From Clostridia bacterium (lineage in GTDB: Bacteria > Bacillota > Clostridia > Oscillospirales > Acutalibacteraceae): a stretch of 64,000 nt of DNA. The position numbers were made by a program, and so were the translations under genes. The notes below the pieces were generated by a model, which saw only the letters and a list, made by a program, of their open reading frames with translations, did not search any database and was not told the origin of the DNA. The stretch covers positions 1-64,000 of the forward strand of contig JAFQIG010000013.1 in the NCBI GenBank assembly GCA_017397655.1, written 5' to 3'. How positions within the stretch are numbered: position 1 is the stretch's first letter; every line of letters starts with the position of its first letter. This document shows positions 62,454 through 64,000 of the stretch, one piece after another.

Positions 62454-63518
62454 ATGTCGGATTTAGGTTTTTTTGACAACAAATGTATTCTTATTACGGG
62501 ACATACGGGATTTAAGGGCACTTGGCTGTCAAAGATTCTGACAACGACAAAGGCAAAGGTTGTCGGATACGCTCTGGCACCGACTGACGAACAGCCGCTT
62601 TTCAATAAATCGGGAGTTGCCGATGATATGATTTCGGTGTTCGGCGATATCCGTGATTTTGACAGACTTCTTTCCGTGTTCAACGAGCATAAGCCGGATA
62701 TAGTGATCCACCTTGCGGCTCAGCCGATAGTCATCGAAAGCTACAATAATCCCCGATACACATACGAAACAAACGTAATGGGTACGGTCAACGTTCTGGA
62801 ATGTATCAGACAGACAGGCTGTGTCAAATCGTTTGTCAACGTTACAACAGATAAAGTATACGAAAACAAAGAGTGGGAATGGGGCTACCGTGAGAACGAG
62901 CGTCTTTGCGGATATGACCCTTACTCAAACAGCAAATCCTGTTCCGAGCTTGTGACAAAAAGCTATGTTGACTCGTTCTTTTTTGACGGCAGAACGGCAG
63001 TATCTACGGCGAGGGCAGGCAACGTAATAGGCGGCGGTGACTTTGCCGCAAAAAGAATTATTCCCGACTGCGTAAGATCGGCACTCAAAAGAGAGCAGAT
63101 AACCGTACGCAATCCGTTATCGGTACGTCCGTATCAGCACGTGCTGGAGCCGTTGTTTGCGTATCTTCTGATAGCCCGCAAGCAGTACGGTGACATCGCC
63201 CTTGCAGGCAACTACAACGTAGGACCCGACGAGAAGGACTGTATCACAACGGGAACGCTTGCCGATATTTTCTGCAAGGAGTGGGGAGACGGTCAGACGT
63301 GGAAATGCGTATCCGAGCAGGATGCCGTTCACGAAGCAAACTTTTTAAAGCTTGACTGTTCTCATATCAAAAAGATTCTTTCGTGGCATCCCGTATGGGA
63401 CGTTGAAAAAGCGGTAAAAATGACAGTAGAGTTTACAAAAGACGGACTTTACGGCAAATCCGCCGACGAAACGATGAAAAGACAGATTACGGAATATATA
63501 AAATCTCAAGAGGGATAA
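62454..63518 (+). CDS. rfbG: CDP-glucose 4,6-dehydratase
   Basis: A 354-residue short-chain dehydrogenase-like enzyme turning CDP-glucose into CDP-4-keto-6-deoxyglucose. Nucleotide fold ITGHTGFKGTWLSKIL near 14-29; HLAAQPIVIESYNNP near 85-99; catalytic NVTTDKVYENKEW near 126-138 with YDPYSNSKSCSE (YxxxK) near 152-163. HVLEPLFAYLLIA near 220-232 is typical of the CDP branch. Start at the ATG after AGAGGTGAT, 13 bases after rfbF. Confidence 0.96.
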   Translation: MSDLGFFDNKCILITGHTGFKGTWLSKILTTTKAKVVGYALAPTDEQPLFNKSGVADDMISVFGDIRDFDRLLSVFNEHKPDIVIHLAAQPIVIESYNNPRYTYETNVMGTVNVLECIRQTGCVKSFVNVTTDKVYENKEWEWGYRENERLCGYDPYSNSKSCSELVTKSYVDSFFFDGRTAVSTARAGNVIGGGDFAAKRIIPDCVRSALKREQITVRNPLSVRPYQHVLEPLFAYLLIARKQYGDIALAGNYNVGPDEKDCITTGTLADIFCKEWGDGQTWKCVSEQDAVHEANFLKLDCSHIKKILSWHPVWDVEKAVKMTVEFTKDGLYGKSADETMKRQITEYIKSQEG

Positions 63519-63520
63519 AA

Positions 63521-64000
63521 ATGTTTGAAAACAAAACCGAAAAGCAGGCACGTGAAGAAATTCTCATAAGCGTAAAGGAATACTGTGAAAAATTTCATAA
63601 TGTGCACAAGGATTTTGCAGACGGTGACAGAATCCCGTATGCGTCAAGAGTTTACGACAGCGCAGAGATGGTGAATCTTGCCGACAGTATGCTTGATTTC
63701 TGGCTGACTGCAGGCAGATATGCCGACGAGTTTGAAGCAAAGCTTTCACAGTATCTCGGAGTACGCTATTGTGCGCTTGTCAATTCGGGATCTTCTGCCA
63801 ATTTATTGGCTTTTTATGCATTGACATCTCCGCTTCTCGGTGACAGAGCAATCAGAAGAGGCGACGAGGTTATTACCGTTGCGGCAGGCTTTCCCACGAC
63901 GGTTGCGCCGATTATCCAGTACGGTGCAGTACCTGTTTTTGTTGATGTCAGTCTGCCGGGCTGCAACATTGATATAAACGAAATGTATAAAGCGTTGTCC
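63521..64000 (+). CDS. rfbH: CDP-4-keto-6-deoxyglucose 3-dehydrase, N-terminal part
   Basis: The first 160 codons are in the window and the rest runs past its end. The protein starts MFENKTEKQAREEILISVKEY and is a PLP-fold (DegT/AHBA-type) enzyme. AGRYADEFEAKLSQYLGVRYCALVNSGSSANLLA near 65-98 has the PLP-phosphate site. VITVAAGFPTTVAPIIQYGAVPVFVD near 117-142 is strand-turn text shared with RfbH. RfbH removes the 3-hydroxyl, giving the precursor of 3,6-dideoxyhexoses such as tyvelose, paratose, abequose or ascarylose. Which one needs the next genes. Start 2 bases after the rfbG stop. Confidence 0.93.
   Translation, partial: MFENKTEKQAREEILISVKEYCEKFHNVHKDFADGDRIPYASRVYDSAEMVNLADSMLDFWLTAGRYADEFEAKLSQYLGVRYCALVNSGSSANLLAFYALTSPLLGDRAIRRGDEVITVAAGFPTTVAPIIQYGAVPVFVDVSLPGCNIDINEMYKALS

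Noticed and set aside
61664..62683. 339-codon open frame opposite rfbF and rfbG
   Set aside because: It crosses two real plus-strand genes and has no promoter or ribosome site; a coding shadow.

Overview
The window looks like a chromosome segment of an anaerobic, low-to-mid GC Gram-positive of class Clostridia, probably an Oscillospirales/Ruminococcaceae-like gut bacterium; the exact taxon is inferred. Support: VanZ, sortase B, LCP and YfhO envelope proteins; a cysteine T-box; a recA-recX-rimO-pgsA run; a DUF951-prfA-tsaC run; a DinR/LexA-like box at recA; strong AGGAGG ribosome sites and many sigma-A-like promoters. No insertion sequence, CRISPR array, tRNA or rRNA gene was found.

Region by region. 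0-2 kb: the end of a PAP2 phosphatase, a GNAT acetyltransferase behind a leader-peptide/attenuator-like region, and the tail of a decayed DUF6809 gene. 1.4-4.9 kb: AlkD-like repair protein and an OPA-like MFS transporter (minus), then guaB (plus). 5-15.9 kb: an eight-gene minus-strand run read as HAD phosphatase, DUF362 ferredoxin protein, von Willebrand A surface protein, response regulator, histidine kinase, a second kinase that has lost its phospho-accepting histidine, peptide-binding lipoprotein, VanZ. Divergent from it (16-20.3 kb) is a sortase island: small wall-anchored protein, class B sortase, histidine-rich LCP protein, and a secreted lipase-like protein with a possible sortase signal.

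20.3-34.6 kb (minus): a GH38 alpha-mannosidase operon with an SdpI-like protein; a two-component system followed by htrA (resembling CssRS-HtrA); then DUF951, prfA, tsaC, coaE, a lytic transglycosylase, M18 aminopeptidase and galM. 34.7-42.7 kb: an S1-domain protein, potABCD, a phosphoribosyltransferase, a secreted metallophosphoesterase, an inverted-repeat element, and a divergent XRE regulator/TM2 protein pair over a perfect 16-bp-arm palindrome. 42.7-49.2 kb: cysE-cysS under a cysteine T-box, pgsA, rimO, recX, recA, rpmB.

49.5-64 kb (plus): a surface polysaccharide locus. YfhO, glycosyltransferases, a Wzy-like polymerase, a glycosyltransferase interrupted by one in-frame TGA, UDP-glucose dehydrogenase, a one-piece Wzz/tyrosine kinase with a tyrosine-glycine tail, RadC, a WYL regulator, and RfbF-RfbG-RfbH for CDP-linked (di)deoxyhexoses. 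The locus continues past the window.

The best candidates for something undescribed are the kinase/pseudokinase pair in the surface-sensing operon with the divergent sortase island, the GNAT leader region, and the XRE/TM2 palindrome switch.
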